Shown: positions 8,686 through 17,318, counted from the stretch's first letter. The stretch: DNA of 64,000 nucleotides from Phycisphaeraceae bacterium (GCA_019636795.1 JAHBWW010000002.1:649011-713010); one strand, 5' to 3'. A program made the numbers and translations. The notes: a model not told the origin generated them from the sequence alone.

Positions 8686-9990
8686 TTACGGGCAGCCATC
8701 GCTGAAGAGGCCAAGGAAGATCTGCACGTCAAAGAAGTTGATCAACTCGTCGCCGTTGAAATCCGCAGCCGGGTCATTGGCCGAGAACGCCGCCAGAAAT
8801 TCCTGAACGTCGAAGAAGTTGACATCGCCATCACCATTGAAGTCGGCCAAGCACGGCGCAGTCGACGGGATCAGCGATACAACGTCCACCACATCGAGCA
8901 CTCCATCGAGGAACGGTTCGATCCTGACATTTCCGGCTGTCGGTGGGCTGGTCGATATGAAACGGAAGTTGTACAGCGTTCCCCACCGCAGTGCATTGGT
9001 GTTCGCCTCGTCAATAGAGTCCACGACAGCATTCCACCGGACATGGCCCTCATTGATATCGCTCGCCCAGTCTGTCGTGCTGTAAGGCTCACCAGAGTGA
9101 TACTCAACATCGTGAAACCCGATCACGCTGACGACTCCGTCGCCCATCGGCACGAAGAAACCTTTCGCGGCACGATGGGCGTTGACGTTTTCGACCGCGT
9201 ACTCGTAGGTCCACGTCCCGTCGTTGTTGTCCGTGACAAGCGCCCCGACCCAGAAACGTCCGTCATCGGGCAGATCAACGTGATTCAGAGTGACCTGTGG
9301 ATGAGCCTCTGCCCACGCAAAGATTGCCGGCTGCATGCGCCGCGTCTGGCCGGAGAAAGTCAACCCAAAGTTTGGCGCCACCGTCACGGGTCTCCATGAG
9401 AGGCTGTTGGTGCCGGTAGGCGATTCATCCTTCGAGACGATCTGGGCACTTGCATAGTAACTGGCACCCGGAGTCGTCAGGTCGGCCTCGTGCACTTGAA
9501 GACGCTTGAAGATGATGTTCCCAACTGATCCCATTTCCTGTTGAGGAAACTCGAACACTCCGGTGAATGGGTTGATGCGGGATCGCGCTCCCAGTCCCTG
9601 CTGCTGCCCCATGATCGACGCACTGCTGACCTCCGAGCATCCCGCCCCGAGCTGCGCCCCCGGCGTACCGGGAGTACATGTCTGGCACAGCGCCTGCTGC
9701 AGCGCAAAGAAACCGTGATGCGCCCAACTCATGCCGATTTGCTCAAATCGACCCTCGTGAAGTCGATACAGGTTCATCGTGATGATCGGGTGATTGGACG
9801 AACTGGCGTGCCACGCTGCGGGCTCGTTGCCCACGTTGCATGTTGCGACTCCGAACGAATAGGCGTGAATGTTGCCATCATTGCCCCACCGAGTCGGGCC
9901 GAAGAGATCCCCCACGATCAGATCAGGGCCAGCACCGCTTGCCAGCGAGGCACAAGCCGCAGCCAGAAGAGTCGCAATCGTCGCGTTCAT
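8686..9990 (-). CDS. Exported protein of a paralogous dockerin-tailed family (copy 2)
   Basis: The start is the ATG at 9990 with AAAGGAG upstream, giving 434 residues and a signal peptide (MNATIATLLAAACASLASG). It aligns with the protein at 2785-4158: PDLIVGDLFGPTRWG, SFGVATCNVGNEPAAWHA, NHPIITMNLYRLHEGR, LCQTCTPGTPGAQLG, NIIFKRLQVHEADLT, and the GRFWVGALVTDNNDGTWTYE core. The tail has two dockerin-like loops (FNGDGDVNFFDVQEFL, FNGDELINFFDVQIFL) and ends SDGCP. No catalytic motif is evident. It is the first gene of the minus-strand dockerin run; the 217 bases upstream of it, up to the lpdA stop, show no gene. Confidence 0.8.
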   Translation of the reverse strand: MNATIATLLAAACASLASGAGPDLIVGDLFGPTRWGNDGNIHAYSFGVATCNVGNEPAAWHASSSNHPIITMNLYRLHEGRFEQIGMSWAHHGFFALQQALCQTCTPGTPGAQLGAGCSEVSSASIMGQQQGLGARSRINPFTGVFEFPQQEMGSVGNIIFKRLQVHEADLTTPGASYYASAQIVSKDESPTGTNSLSWRPVTVAPNFGLTFSGQTRRMQPAIFAWAEAHPQVTLNHVDLPDDGRFWVGALVTDNNDGTWTYEYAVENVNAHRAAKGFFVPMGDGVVSVIGFHDVEYHSGEPYSTTDWASDINEGHVRWNAVVDSIDEANTNALRWGTLYNFRFISTSPPTAGNVRIEPFLDGVLDVVDVVSLIPSTAPCLADFNGDGDVNFFDVQEFLAAFSANDPAADFNGDELINFFDVQIFLGLFSDGCP

Positions 9991-10207
9991 GGCACAGCAC
10001 TCCTTTGTCACTCTCCGAATGGAGAAATGTGCCTGAGCGTACCACAAGTCAGCGCGAGCCGCAATACGAAATCAAGGGGATTCCCGACCCGATTCCGGTG
10101 TTGTTACAAAGTTCTGTATTCCGCGAATCGCACTATCGCCACTCGAACCGCAACGCAGTCTCGCTGGTTCTATCCAGCAGCCTTGCATCCACGGTCAAAG
10201 CGTGCGG

Positions 10208-11755
10208 TCATCCGTGAATCAGTCGCCCTTCAGCTGCGAGCGCCGCCTCGTGCACCGCCTCGTGCATCGTCGGATGTGCGTGGACCGTTGCAATGAGTTC
10301 CTCGGTCGTGGCTTCGAGTCGGCGCGCCAGCGTCAGTTCTGCGATGAGTTCAGTCGCCTGATCGCCCATGATGTGTGCACCAAGAATTTCCCCGCGAGGC
10401 AATCCACGAATGATCTTGACAAACCCATCGGTGTGAGCCGCCGCGATGGCTTTGCCGTGTGCCTGGAAATTGTACTTGCCGACTTCGTAGTCTTCGCCCT
10501 TCTTAAGCCCCTGAGCCTTGAGCGCCTGCTCGGTGAAACCAACGCTGGCGACTTGTGGCTGGCAATATGTACACCCGGGAATGACGGAGTAATCCATCGG
10601 AATCGGCTCGTGCTTTTCCTTGCCGTCGCGCCAGGCAATACGCTCGATACAGAGGATCGCCTCTTCGCTTGCAACGTGCGCCAGCCAGGGCGGACCGATG
10701 ACATCGCCGATGGCATAAACACCTTCGAGATTGGTCTTGTAGTCGATGTGCTTGGGGTCGCCATACACACCGGGGACATAATCGGTCTTGATGTGCCCCT
10801 TGTGGGTCTCGAGTCCGAGCTTGTCATCGAATAACCCGTCGTAGCGGCCTCCGACTCCAATCGCCAGCAGAATCCGGTCGGCTTCGAGCGTTTCCTTCTT
10901 GCTCTCGTCGGGCTTGCCATCTTTCATCGGCGCGATCGTGACCTTCACGGTCTTGCTCTTGGCATCGACACCGACCGCCGTCGAACCAAGTTTGAACTCC
11001 ACGCCCGCCTTCTTGTAATGCTTGAGCATGGCAGCTGAAACTTCTTCGTCCTCGACCGGCAGAATGCGGTCCATCATCTCGATGACCGTGACCTTGGTGC
11101 CGAAGGAGTGGTAGAAGTAACCAAACTCCATGCCGATCGCACCCGAGCCGACGACGATCAGGCTGGCGGGCTTTTCCTTGTTGTACATGGCCTCGCGCGC
11201 ACCCCAGATCTTCGGATCCGTGCCGAACTTGGCAAAAGGAAGATCGCGCGCGACCGAGCCCGTCGCGATCAGAACGTTGGTCGCTGTAATCGTCTCGCGC
11301 GGCTTGTCTGCCGGCCTGGCGGGCGCATCGGTCCGCTCTTCCTGCACCTGACAATCATAAATCTCGACCGCGCATGGCTCCTTGCCCTTGCGCGCACGCA
11401 CAATCTTGGCCGACCCGACGATGTGATCGACCTTGTTCTTCTTGAGCAGAAACTCGATACCCTTGTTGAGTTTTTCCGCCACCCCTCGACTGCGCGAGAT
11501 CACCTTGTCCCACTCAAACTTGATCTCGCCTTCGATCTTGAGGCCCCAGAAATCACCGTGATTGAGTTTCTCCATCAGTTCGGCGTTCGAGAGCAGGGCT
11601 TTGGACGGAATGCACCCCCAGTTCAGACACACCCCTCCAAGTTTGGCCCGCTCAACACACGCGACCTTGTACCCAAGTTGAGCCGCCCGAATCGCGCCGA
11701 CATACCCGCCGGGACCGCCGCCGATGACCACAAAGTCGTAGTGCTTGTTTGCCAC
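10208..11755 (-). CDS. lpdA: Dihydrolipoyl dehydrogenase
   Basis: E3 subunit of 2-oxoacid dehydrogenase and glycine cleavage complexes, reoxidising dihydrolipoamide with NAD+. Visible are the FAD-binding GGGPGGYVGAIRAAQLG at residues 12-28, the redox disulfide in GGVCLNWGCIPSK (Cys43/Cys48), the NAD-binding VGSGAIGMEFGYFY, the ATGSVARDLP segment and the C-terminal catalytic HAHPTMHEAVHEA. The start is GTG with AGGA upstream. At 515 residues it is a little longer than the usual 460-480, mainly from a polar insert near residues 125-150. No E1 or E2 gene is next to it, so it is a stand-alone locus here. Confidence 0.96.
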   Translation of the reverse strand: MANKHYDFVVIGGGPGGYVGAIRAAQLGYKVACVERAKLGGVCLNWGCIPSKALLSNAELMEKLNHGDFWGLKIEGEIKFEWDKVISRSRGVAEKLNKGIEFLLKKNKVDHIVGSAKIVRARKGKEPCAVEIYDCQVQEERTDAPARPADKPRETITATNVLIATGSVARDLPFAKFGTDPKIWGAREAMYNKEKPASLIVVGSGAIGMEFGYFYHSFGTKVTVIEMMDRILPVEDEEVSAAMLKHYKKAGVEFKLGSTAVGVDAKSKTVKVTIAPMKDGKPDESKKETLEADRILLAIGVGGRYDGLFDDKLGLETHKGHIKTDYVPGVYGDPKHIDYKTNLEGVYAIGDVIGPPWLAHVASEEAILCIERIAWRDGKEKHEPIPMDYSVIPGCTYCQPQVASVGFTEQALKAQGLKKGEDYEVGKYNFQAHGKAIAAAHTDGFVKIIRGLPRGEILGAHIMGDQATELIAELTLARRLEATTEELIATVHAHPTMHEAVHEAALAAEGRLIHG

Positions 11756-12008
11756 GTTGAGTGTTCCTGCTCAGAGAGTGCCTGACCCGAATCTCGAAGC
11801 CCAAACTCGAGGTTCGTGGGCACTATAGGAAGTCCACCCCTCGCCCCGCCGGGTCAGGGCTATCGGACTCGCGCAATCCTCGTTCCAAGGCAAACACTTC
11901 ACATGATGACAAACCAAAAAAGTCTTGTGCCATTGTGCAGAATCGGATATCGTAGATGGTCGATATCGGAGCTGTAGAGCGATTGGTTTTTTGATCGGGG
12001 AGAAGTTC

Positions 12009-13847
12009 GTGATCTCAAGAAAATCGTTGAAGCGAGAAGGGCTGTGGGTCTTAGTGCTTGGCGCAGGAATCGCGGCCATTGGCATCGGGATGCCCGCGCC
12101 GACCACCATTGAAGACTTCTTCGGCCCCGGCACCCAGCCCTCGACCATGCTCGACCCCATCCTGACCGCTCAGGCGTGCTCGTTCTGCCACGGCAACTAC
12201 AACGAGACTCACGAGCCATACCGACCCTGGGCTGCCAGCATGATGGGCCAAGCCGCCCGCGATCCGTTGTTCCATGCCTGCCTCGCAATCGCTGAGCAGG
12301 ATGCCCCAGGCTCGGGCGACATGTGTATTCGCTGCCACGCACCCGCAGGCTGGCTCGATGGTCGAAGCATCCCGACCGACGGCTCGTCACTCATCGGTGC
12401 CGACTTCGAAGGCGTCTCCTGCAACTTCTGCCACCGCATGGTCGATCCCGACTACAAGCCCGGTGTCAGCCCCATCGAGGACGTCGAGATTCTCGGCGCT
12501 CTTTCACCGCTTCCCCCGGCAAGCGCACACTCGGGCCAGTACGTCATGGACCCGTGGGATGTCCGCCGCGGCCCGCGCGACCTCGGGCCCAAGTTCTTCT
12601 TTCACCCCTGGCTTCAGTCGCCGTTCCACCAAAGCGCGTCAATGTGCGCCACATGCCACGATGTCTCGAACCCCGTCTATGAACGCCAGCCCGACGGCAA
12701 GTACCTCCCCGGCCAGTGGAACGCCCCGGCTGCGAGTTTTGAAAAGTACGACCAGTTCCCGCTGGAACGAACCTATAGCGAATGGCTCATGAGTTCATTC
12801 GCCTCGGGCCCTATCGACATGGGCGGACGCTTTGGCGGCAACAACCCCAATGTGAGCACCTGCCAGGATTGCCACATGCCCACGACCACAGGCCGGGGTT
12901 GCACCTTCGAGGACTTCCCCGAACGCAACGATCTGCGCCAGCACTTCTTCAACGGCGGCAACACCTGGGTGCTCCAGGCTGTCCGCAACCTTTACCCTGA
13001 CTTCGAAACCGGCCTGACGCAAGAGTCAGTCAACGACTCCATCGCCCGGGCGGTCGACATGCTTCGCAATGCCTCAGATATGGAGCTCTTTGATGGCGGT
13101 TCGACGGTGCGCGTCCGCATCACTAACGAATCGGGCCACAAACTCCCGACGGGCTACCCCGAAGGTCGGCGCATGTGGCTCAACGTCAAGTTCTTCGACA
13201 GCAAGGACAATCTGCTCGTCGAACACGGCTCGTATGACTACGACACCGCCATCCTCACAACCGGAAACACCAAGGTCTATGAAGCCAAACTCGGGATCAG
13301 CCCCGAAGTCGCCCCGCTGTTCGACAAGGAACCCGGCGAGAGTTTCCACTTCGTCCTGAACAACATGTATGTCAAGGACAACCGCATCCCGCCGCGCGGG
13401 TTCACGAACGCCGGCTTCGAGGCCATTCAGGCCGCCCCGGTCGCATACTCCTACGCCGACGGGCAGCATTGGGATGACACCGACTTCACGATCCCCCAAG
13501 GTGCTGCACGCGTCGAAGCCCGGCTCTTCTATCAGACAGCATCCAAGGAATACATCGACTTCCTGCGATCCGAAAACAAGACCAACAATGCTGGCGAGGT
13601 CGCGTACGAACAATGGCTCGTGACCGGCAAGAGTGCCCCCGTCGAGATGGACTTTGCATCGCTCGAAATCGCCCAGCCCTGCCTCGGCGATTTCAACGGC
13701 GACGGCGATGTCAACTTCTTCGACGTTCAGGCCTTCCTCGGTGCATTCTCCGCCAATCATCCCTCAGCCGACCTGAACAACGACGGGCTCTACAACTTCT
13801 TCGATGTGCAGATCTTCCTCCAGGCGTTCAGCGACGGCTGCCCCTGA
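12009..13847 (+). CDS. Five-haem c-type cytochrome with C-terminal dockerin-like tail
   Basis: The GTG at 12009 is chosen because GGGGAG lies seven bases upstream and a hydrophobic signal/anchor (GLWVLVLGAGIAAIGIG) follows. The 612-residue product has five CxxCH haem sites at residues 57-61, 106-110, 138-142, 213-217 and 285-289 (CSFCH, CIRCH, CNFCH, CATCH, CQDCH), in the cytochrome c554/multihaem style, then a beta-rich domain. It ends with FNGDGDVNFFDVQAFL and LNNDGLYNFFDVQIFL and SDGCP, the same tail as the secreted proteins upstream. Electron transfer at the outer surface or in the periplasm is inferred; the redox partner is not visible. Confidence 0.88.
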   Translation: MISRKSLKREGLWVLVLGAGIAAIGIGMPAPTTIEDFFGPGTQPSTMLDPILTAQACSFCHGNYNETHEPYRPWAASMMGQAARDPLFHACLAIAEQDAPGSGDMCIRCHAPAGWLDGRSIPTDGSSLIGADFEGVSCNFCHRMVDPDYKPGVSPIEDVEILGALSPLPPASAHSGQYVMDPWDVRRGPRDLGPKFFFHPWLQSPFHQSASMCATCHDVSNPVYERQPDGKYLPGQWNAPAASFEKYDQFPLERTYSEWLMSSFASGPIDMGGRFGGNNPNVSTCQDCHMPTTTGRGCTFEDFPERNDLRQHFFNGGNTWVLQAVRNLYPDFETGLTQESVNDSIARAVDMLRNASDMELFDGGSTVRVRITNESGHKLPTGYPEGRRMWLNVKFFDSKDNLLVEHGSYDYDTAILTTGNTKVYEAKLGISPEVAPLFDKEPGESFHFVLNNMYVKDNRIPPRGFTNAGFEAIQAAPVAYSYADGQHWDDTDFTIPQGAARVEARLFYQTASKEYIDFLRSENKTNNAGEVAYEQWLVTGKSAPVEMDFASLEIAQPCLGDFNGDGDVNFFDVQAFLGAFSANHPSADLNNDGLYNFFDVQIFLQAFSDGCP

Positions 13848-13886
13848 ACGATTCCCGCTCGCCTGCTTCGCTTCTGTCGTACCACA

Positions 13887-13916
13887 AACCCGCTCGCAAC
13901 TGCGAGCGGGTTTTTT
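13887..13916 (+). terminator. Rho-independent terminator
   Basis: A near-perfect 12-bp stem AACCCGCTCGCA / TGCGAGCGGGTT with a 2-base gap at the tip is followed by TTTTTTC. It lies 40 bases after the cytochrome stop at 13847. The facing minus-strand gene ends at 13952, so the stem may also slow transcription from that side, although no T-run follows in that direction. Confidence 0.88.
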
Positions 13917-13951
13917 CTTGCAGTCGAAGGCGCTCACTCGAGATGTCGCGC

Positions 13952-15280
13952 TCAAGCCGTGAATCGACGCACGCAGATGGTGTCGTTCTGTCCGCCAAAC
14001 CCGAAGGAGTTTGAAAGACACACATCAACGCCGCCCACCGGGTTCATGTCGCGCGCAACGTTGGCAACGTGATCAAGATCACACTCGGGGTCTGCTGTGT
14101 GCAAGTTGATCGTCGGCGGGACGCGCCCTGTTTCGATCGCCTTGACACACGTCATCAACTCGACCGCCCCCGCCGCCTGTATCAAATGCCCGAGCATGCT
14201 CTTGACCGAACTGAACGGAACCTCAGGCGCTAGCGTACCAAAAACGCCCTTGACCGCAGTCGTCTCGATCCCGTCGTTCTCCGGCGTTCCCGTGCCGTGG
14301 GCGCTGATGTACTGCACAGGGGCTCGCCCGCGTGCGTCACGCTGCTTCGGGTCGATGCCCGCCTGCGCCAGCGCGCGGTTCATCGCCACCTGCGCCCCCT
14401 GCCCCTGCGGCTGAATGTCCGTAATGCGAAACGCGTCGGCCGACGAACCAAACCCCGCGACTTCGGCCAGTGGCTTGGCCCCGCGCGCCAGCGCGTGTTC
14501 CAATTCCTCGAGTACGATCATGCCCGCGCCTTCGCCCATGACAAAACCTTCACGAGTCTGATCGAACGGGCGTGATGCAGTCATCGGCTCCTCACGCCGC
14601 GTGCTCATCGCTGTCAGCCTGATGAACCCGGTCATGCCCAGCGGGTGAATCATCGAATGCGAGCCGCCCGCGAGCATCACTTCCGCATCGCCGCGACGGA
14701 TCGTTTCGAATGCTTCCCCAACCGCCTGCGTGCTGGCTGCGCACGCCGTCATGCAGTTGAACGCCGGCCCACGACACCCAAATGCGTGCGCCAGATACGA
14801 CAAGGCAACGTGAGGCTCCTGCTCGATCTCGCGCCGAGCAGTCAATCGCTGACGTGCGCTGGCCATCCATCGCTGGCCGTCAATGCGCTCGCCCGTCCAC
14901 CCTGCCAGGTGCGCCGCCACAAAATTGTCAAAGTCGAGGCTGCCCTCGCCACACCCGAGGTACAACCCGAATCGCCGCGCATCGATGTTGTCCATCGTGC
15001 CCAGCCCCGCCTGTGCAATCGCCCGGCTCGCTGCGCCAAGCGCAAACTGAATCCCCAGCCCCGATCCGACAAACGGGCCAGAGCGCTCCCCCATCACCTC
15101 GGCCAGCGAAAACCCGCGCACCTCGGCTGCAAAACTCGTCGCAAATGTGCGCGCGTCGTACCGCTGCACCGGACCCACCGCGCTCTGAGCAGCAAGCAGG
15201 CGCGACCACACCGCATCCACATCAAACCCCAGAGGCGTCACCCACCCCATGCCCGTGATGACAACGCGCCGAGCGCTCAT
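13952..15280 (-). CDS. Beta-ketoacyl-ACP synthase II-type ketosynthase (active KS)
   Basis: This 442-residue protein is a complete FabF-type condensing enzyme. It has the nucleophile Cys180 in FNCMTACAASTQAVGEA, His328 in SAHGTGTPEND, and Lys360/His365 in SVKSMLGHLIQAAGA, the Cys-His-His triad expected for malonyl-ACP decarboxylation and condensation. It is the last gene of a three-gene minus-strand operon; the upstream gene ends only 12 bases before it and the first gene is a KS homologue that has lost the whole triad. This pairing suggests a KS/chain-length-factor heterodimer acting in a specialised fatty-acid or polyketide-like pathway, though it could instead serve general fatty-acid synthesis. 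Confidence 0.9.
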   Translation of the reverse strand: MSARRVVITGMGWVTPLGFDVDAVWSRLLAAQSAVGPVQRYDARTFATSFAAEVRGFSLAEVMGERSGPFVGSGLGIQFALGAASRAIAQAGLGTMDNIDARRFGLYLGCGEGSLDFDNFVAAHLAGWTGERIDGQRWMASARQRLTARREIEQEPHVALSYLAHAFGCRGPAFNCMTACAASTQAVGEAFETIRRGDAEVMLAGGSHSMIHPLGMTGFIRLTAMSTRREEPMTASRPFDQTREGFVMGEGAGMIVLEELEHALARGAKPLAEVAGFGSSADAFRITDIQPQGQGAQVAMNRALAQAGIDPKQRDARGRAPVQYISAHGTGTPENDGIETTAVKGVFGTLAPEVPFSSVKSMLGHLIQAAGAVELMTCVKAIETGRVPPTINLHTADPECDLDHVANVARDMNPVGGVDVCLSNSFGFGGQNDTICVRRFTA

Positions 15281-15292
15281 CGTGCTGCCCGA

Positions 15293-15916
15293 TCATTCGC
15301 TCTCTTCGTCATCATCCTCATACTCATCGTCGTCCTCGTACTCATCGTCGTCCTCGTACTCCTCATCGCCTTCCTGCTCAGCCCGCATCGCTGCAAGCTT
15401 GTCGGGATTCAGCACCCGCACGAGTCCGTCCTTGAGCCTCCGCTCGCCAAAGTTGATAATCAGCCCAAGTTCCACGTCCGCTGCCCGCAACTGCGCCCGC
15501 AGTTCCGTGCGCTCGTGTGCGCGCACATCGCGCTGGTCGGCCATGATCTTGACGAGAAATCTCTTGCCGACGTACACGTCGGCCCGCGCCTGCCCGACGA
15601 CATGATCCCCGAAACGCACATCAAACCCATGATCGACGCTGAACTCGATGCCTTCGGTCTTGAGCGCGTGGTTCAGCGCATTGGCATACAGATCTCGCGC
15701 GAACCCAGGCCCAAGAGCCTTGTGCACTTCGATCGCGCACCCGATCACGCGCCGACTCAACTCCGTGAGGTTCGGATCCAGCTCCGAAAGTGGTGTACCG
15801 TGTGAGCCTTCATCATGGCGACGTCCCCCACCCCGCCGGGGATCGTGACGTCCTCTGTTGTCGTGTCTGCGGTTGTCGTGGCGCCGATCGTCGCGCGAAT
15901 CCGAGTAGTGTGGCAC
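15293..15916 (-). CDS. GxxExxY family protein, catalytically degenerate, with charged tails
   Basis: Residues 50-175 match the GxxExxY family, a small group with a PD-(D/E)xK nuclease-like fold: LSRRVIGCAIEVHKALGPG, RADVYVG and GLIINFGERRLKDGLVRVLN. The name-giving motif reads G71-FA-R74-DL-Y77, so the Glu is replaced by Arg, and the usual VELKA segment reads VKIMA (122-126), so the E-x-K pair is lost although Asp113 remains. The N-terminal 38 residues are Arg/His/Asp-rich and the last 25 consist of EYEDDD repeats. It lies between two ketosynthase genes on the same strand with gaps of 12 and about 40 bases. A binding rather than nuclease role is inferred; the function is unknown. Confidence 0.75.
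   Translation of the reverse strand: MPHYSDSRDDRRHDNRRHDNRGRHDPRRGGGRRHDEGSHGTPLSELDPNLTELSRRVIGCAIEVHKALGPGFARDLYANALNHALKTEGIEFSVDHGFDVRFGDHVVGQARADVYVGKRFLVKIMADQRDVRAHERTELRAQLRAADVELGLIINFGERRLKDGLVRVLNPDKLAAMRAEQEGDEEYEDDDEYEDDDEYEDDDEESE
15303..15362 (-). repeat. 18-bp tandem repeat encoding acidic EYEDDD tail
   Basis: The 18-base unit TACTCATCGTCGTCCTCG (plus-strand reading) occurs twice perfectly at 15321-15356, with degenerate copies on both sides. It encodes the repeated Glu-Tyr-Glu-Asp-Asp-Asp at the C-terminus of the GxxExxY protein. Copy number may vary between strains. Confidence 0.8.
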
Positions 15917-15956
15917 AGTGAAGTCTCCTGAACATGAAGAAAGTGTCTGTCGTGTA

Positions 15957-17318
15957 TCATAAGGACGAAAGGATCAACGCCGCGTTCTGTCCCCCAAGCG
16001 CCGGGGCGCACACGAGAACATGCCCAAGTTGTGCCGATCGAGCAGGTGCACGGCCGGCATCCAGTCCATCCGCAACTGCCCCGCTCTGGATCCGTGCAGA
16101 CAGCGCCTGATGTCTGATCGCCAGAGCCGCTGCCGCTGCCATCAAACCGCCCTGACCGGCTGAGCAGTTTCCCAGATTCGGCGTGATGGTCAGGAGCGGT
16201 ATCGACCCGAGCCGAGGCCCGAACACTTCGCGCAGCGCCCCCGCTTCGCGTGTGTCCAGATCGCGCACTCCGAGTCCAAGAGGCACGATCGCATCGATAT
16301 CGCTGGTCGAGAGCCCCGCATCGCGCAGGGCCGACTCGATCGCGTCGACCAGACCCCGATCCACGTTCGTCTCTTCGGGCTCCCACACACCGGTCGGGAG
16401 CAGCGCCGAACGCGTCTGGGCCGCCCCGAACCCGCTGATGCGTGCATACGCCTGCGCACCACGCGCCCGGGCATGTTCGCGCTCTTCGACGATCAGAACC
16501 GCGCCTGCCTCGCCAAGGACACCACCGACCGATTCGGGCGAATATGGCCGAACCACGCGCGTGCCATCCGTCTCGGAGGTGTGGGCAATCCGTCCAGCCA
16601 GGTCCATGCGCGTCATCGCCATGTAGTTCAGTTTCGATTCTGCGCCGCCACTGAAGCACGCGTCAGCGTCGCCGCGCTGTATCACCCGCATCGACTCTCC
16701 GATGCTCAGCAGGCCGCTGGCCTCGGCGCAGGTGATTGTGTTGCTCGGACCTTCAGCCCCATGCAGAATCGTGACATGGCACGCCAGCATGTTCGGAAGG
16801 TACTTGAGTAACCAAAGCGGCGGAAGATGGTTCATGCCCCCATCGCCGGCACCCGACCCATCGAGAGCCTCAGCTGTACCCCAGGCCCGCAGACTGAACT
16901 CGCCCGAATCGTCAAGAGACTTGCTGAACGCCTGCCCAAGTTCATCAGCCTCGGCCGCGATCAATCCCGCACCGATCTGGCACCCCAATCTGGGTGATGC
17001 AAGAGTCGGATTTTCCGCACCCTCAGCCCGCGTCACCAGTCCGGCATCCGCCACTGCCAGCGACGCCGCGGTCACCGCCAGCGCCGTGTCGCGCGCCATG
17101 ACCTTGGTGGCCTTGCGATAATGCTTGGGTAGAAAGTCACGCACTTCAAACGGCGCGCTCTCGCCACCCAGCCGGCACGGCATCGAATCCGCATCCACCC
17201 GTTGCAACTCCCGCAGCGCGCAGATACCCTCGACAAGCCCGTTCCAGAACTCATCCTTACCCAGCCCGAGGGCGCAGATCGTTCCGATACCACTGATGAC
17301 AACTTCACGACGCATCAA
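15957..17318 (-). CDS. Chain-length-factor-like ketosynthase homologue lacking the catalytic triad
   Basis: This 453-residue protein has the thiolase/KS fold (VVISGIGTICALGLG at the N-terminus, RVIQRGDADACFSGGAES, GVLGEAGAVLIVEE). At the nucleophile position the sequence is ITCAEASGLLSIGE, so the Cys is replaced by Glu199 (a Cys sits two residues earlier). The HGTGT motif reads PLGLGVRD, and the KSMLGH motif reads TPNLGN, so both His are also gone (Asn384). Loss of the Cys with retention of the fold is the hallmark of chain length factors in type II polyketide and aryl-polyene systems, where Gln is usual. It heads the operon with the GxxExxY protein and the active KS. The substrate is unknown. 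Confidence 0.82.
   Translation of the reverse strand: MMRREVVISGIGTICALGLGKDEFWNGLVEGICALRELQRVDADSMPCRLGGESAPFEVRDFLPKHYRKATKVMARDTALAVTAASLAVADAGLVTRAEGAENPTLASPRLGCQIGAGLIAAEADELGQAFSKSLDDSGEFSLRAWGTAEALDGSGAGDGGMNHLPPLWLLKYLPNMLACHVTILHGAEGPSNTITCAEASGLLSIGESMRVIQRGDADACFSGGAESKLNYMAMTRMDLAGRIAHTSETDGTRVVRPYSPESVGGVLGEAGAVLIVEEREHARARGAQAYARISGFGAAQTRSALLPTGVWEPEETNVDRGLVDAIESALRDAGLSTSDIDAIVPLGLGVRDLDTREAGALREVFGPRLGSIPLLTITPNLGNCSAGQGGLMAAAAALAIRHQALSARIQSGAVADGLDAGRAPARSAQLGHVLVCAPALGGQNAALILSSL

Noticed and set aside
11945..11990. Near-palindrome of two GATATCG segments before the cytochrome gene
   Set aside because: One mismatch and no matching regulator nearby; too weak to report as an operator.
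15303..15362. CRISPR-like repeat
   Set aside because: The repeat is short, has no spacers and is in frame within a coding gene.
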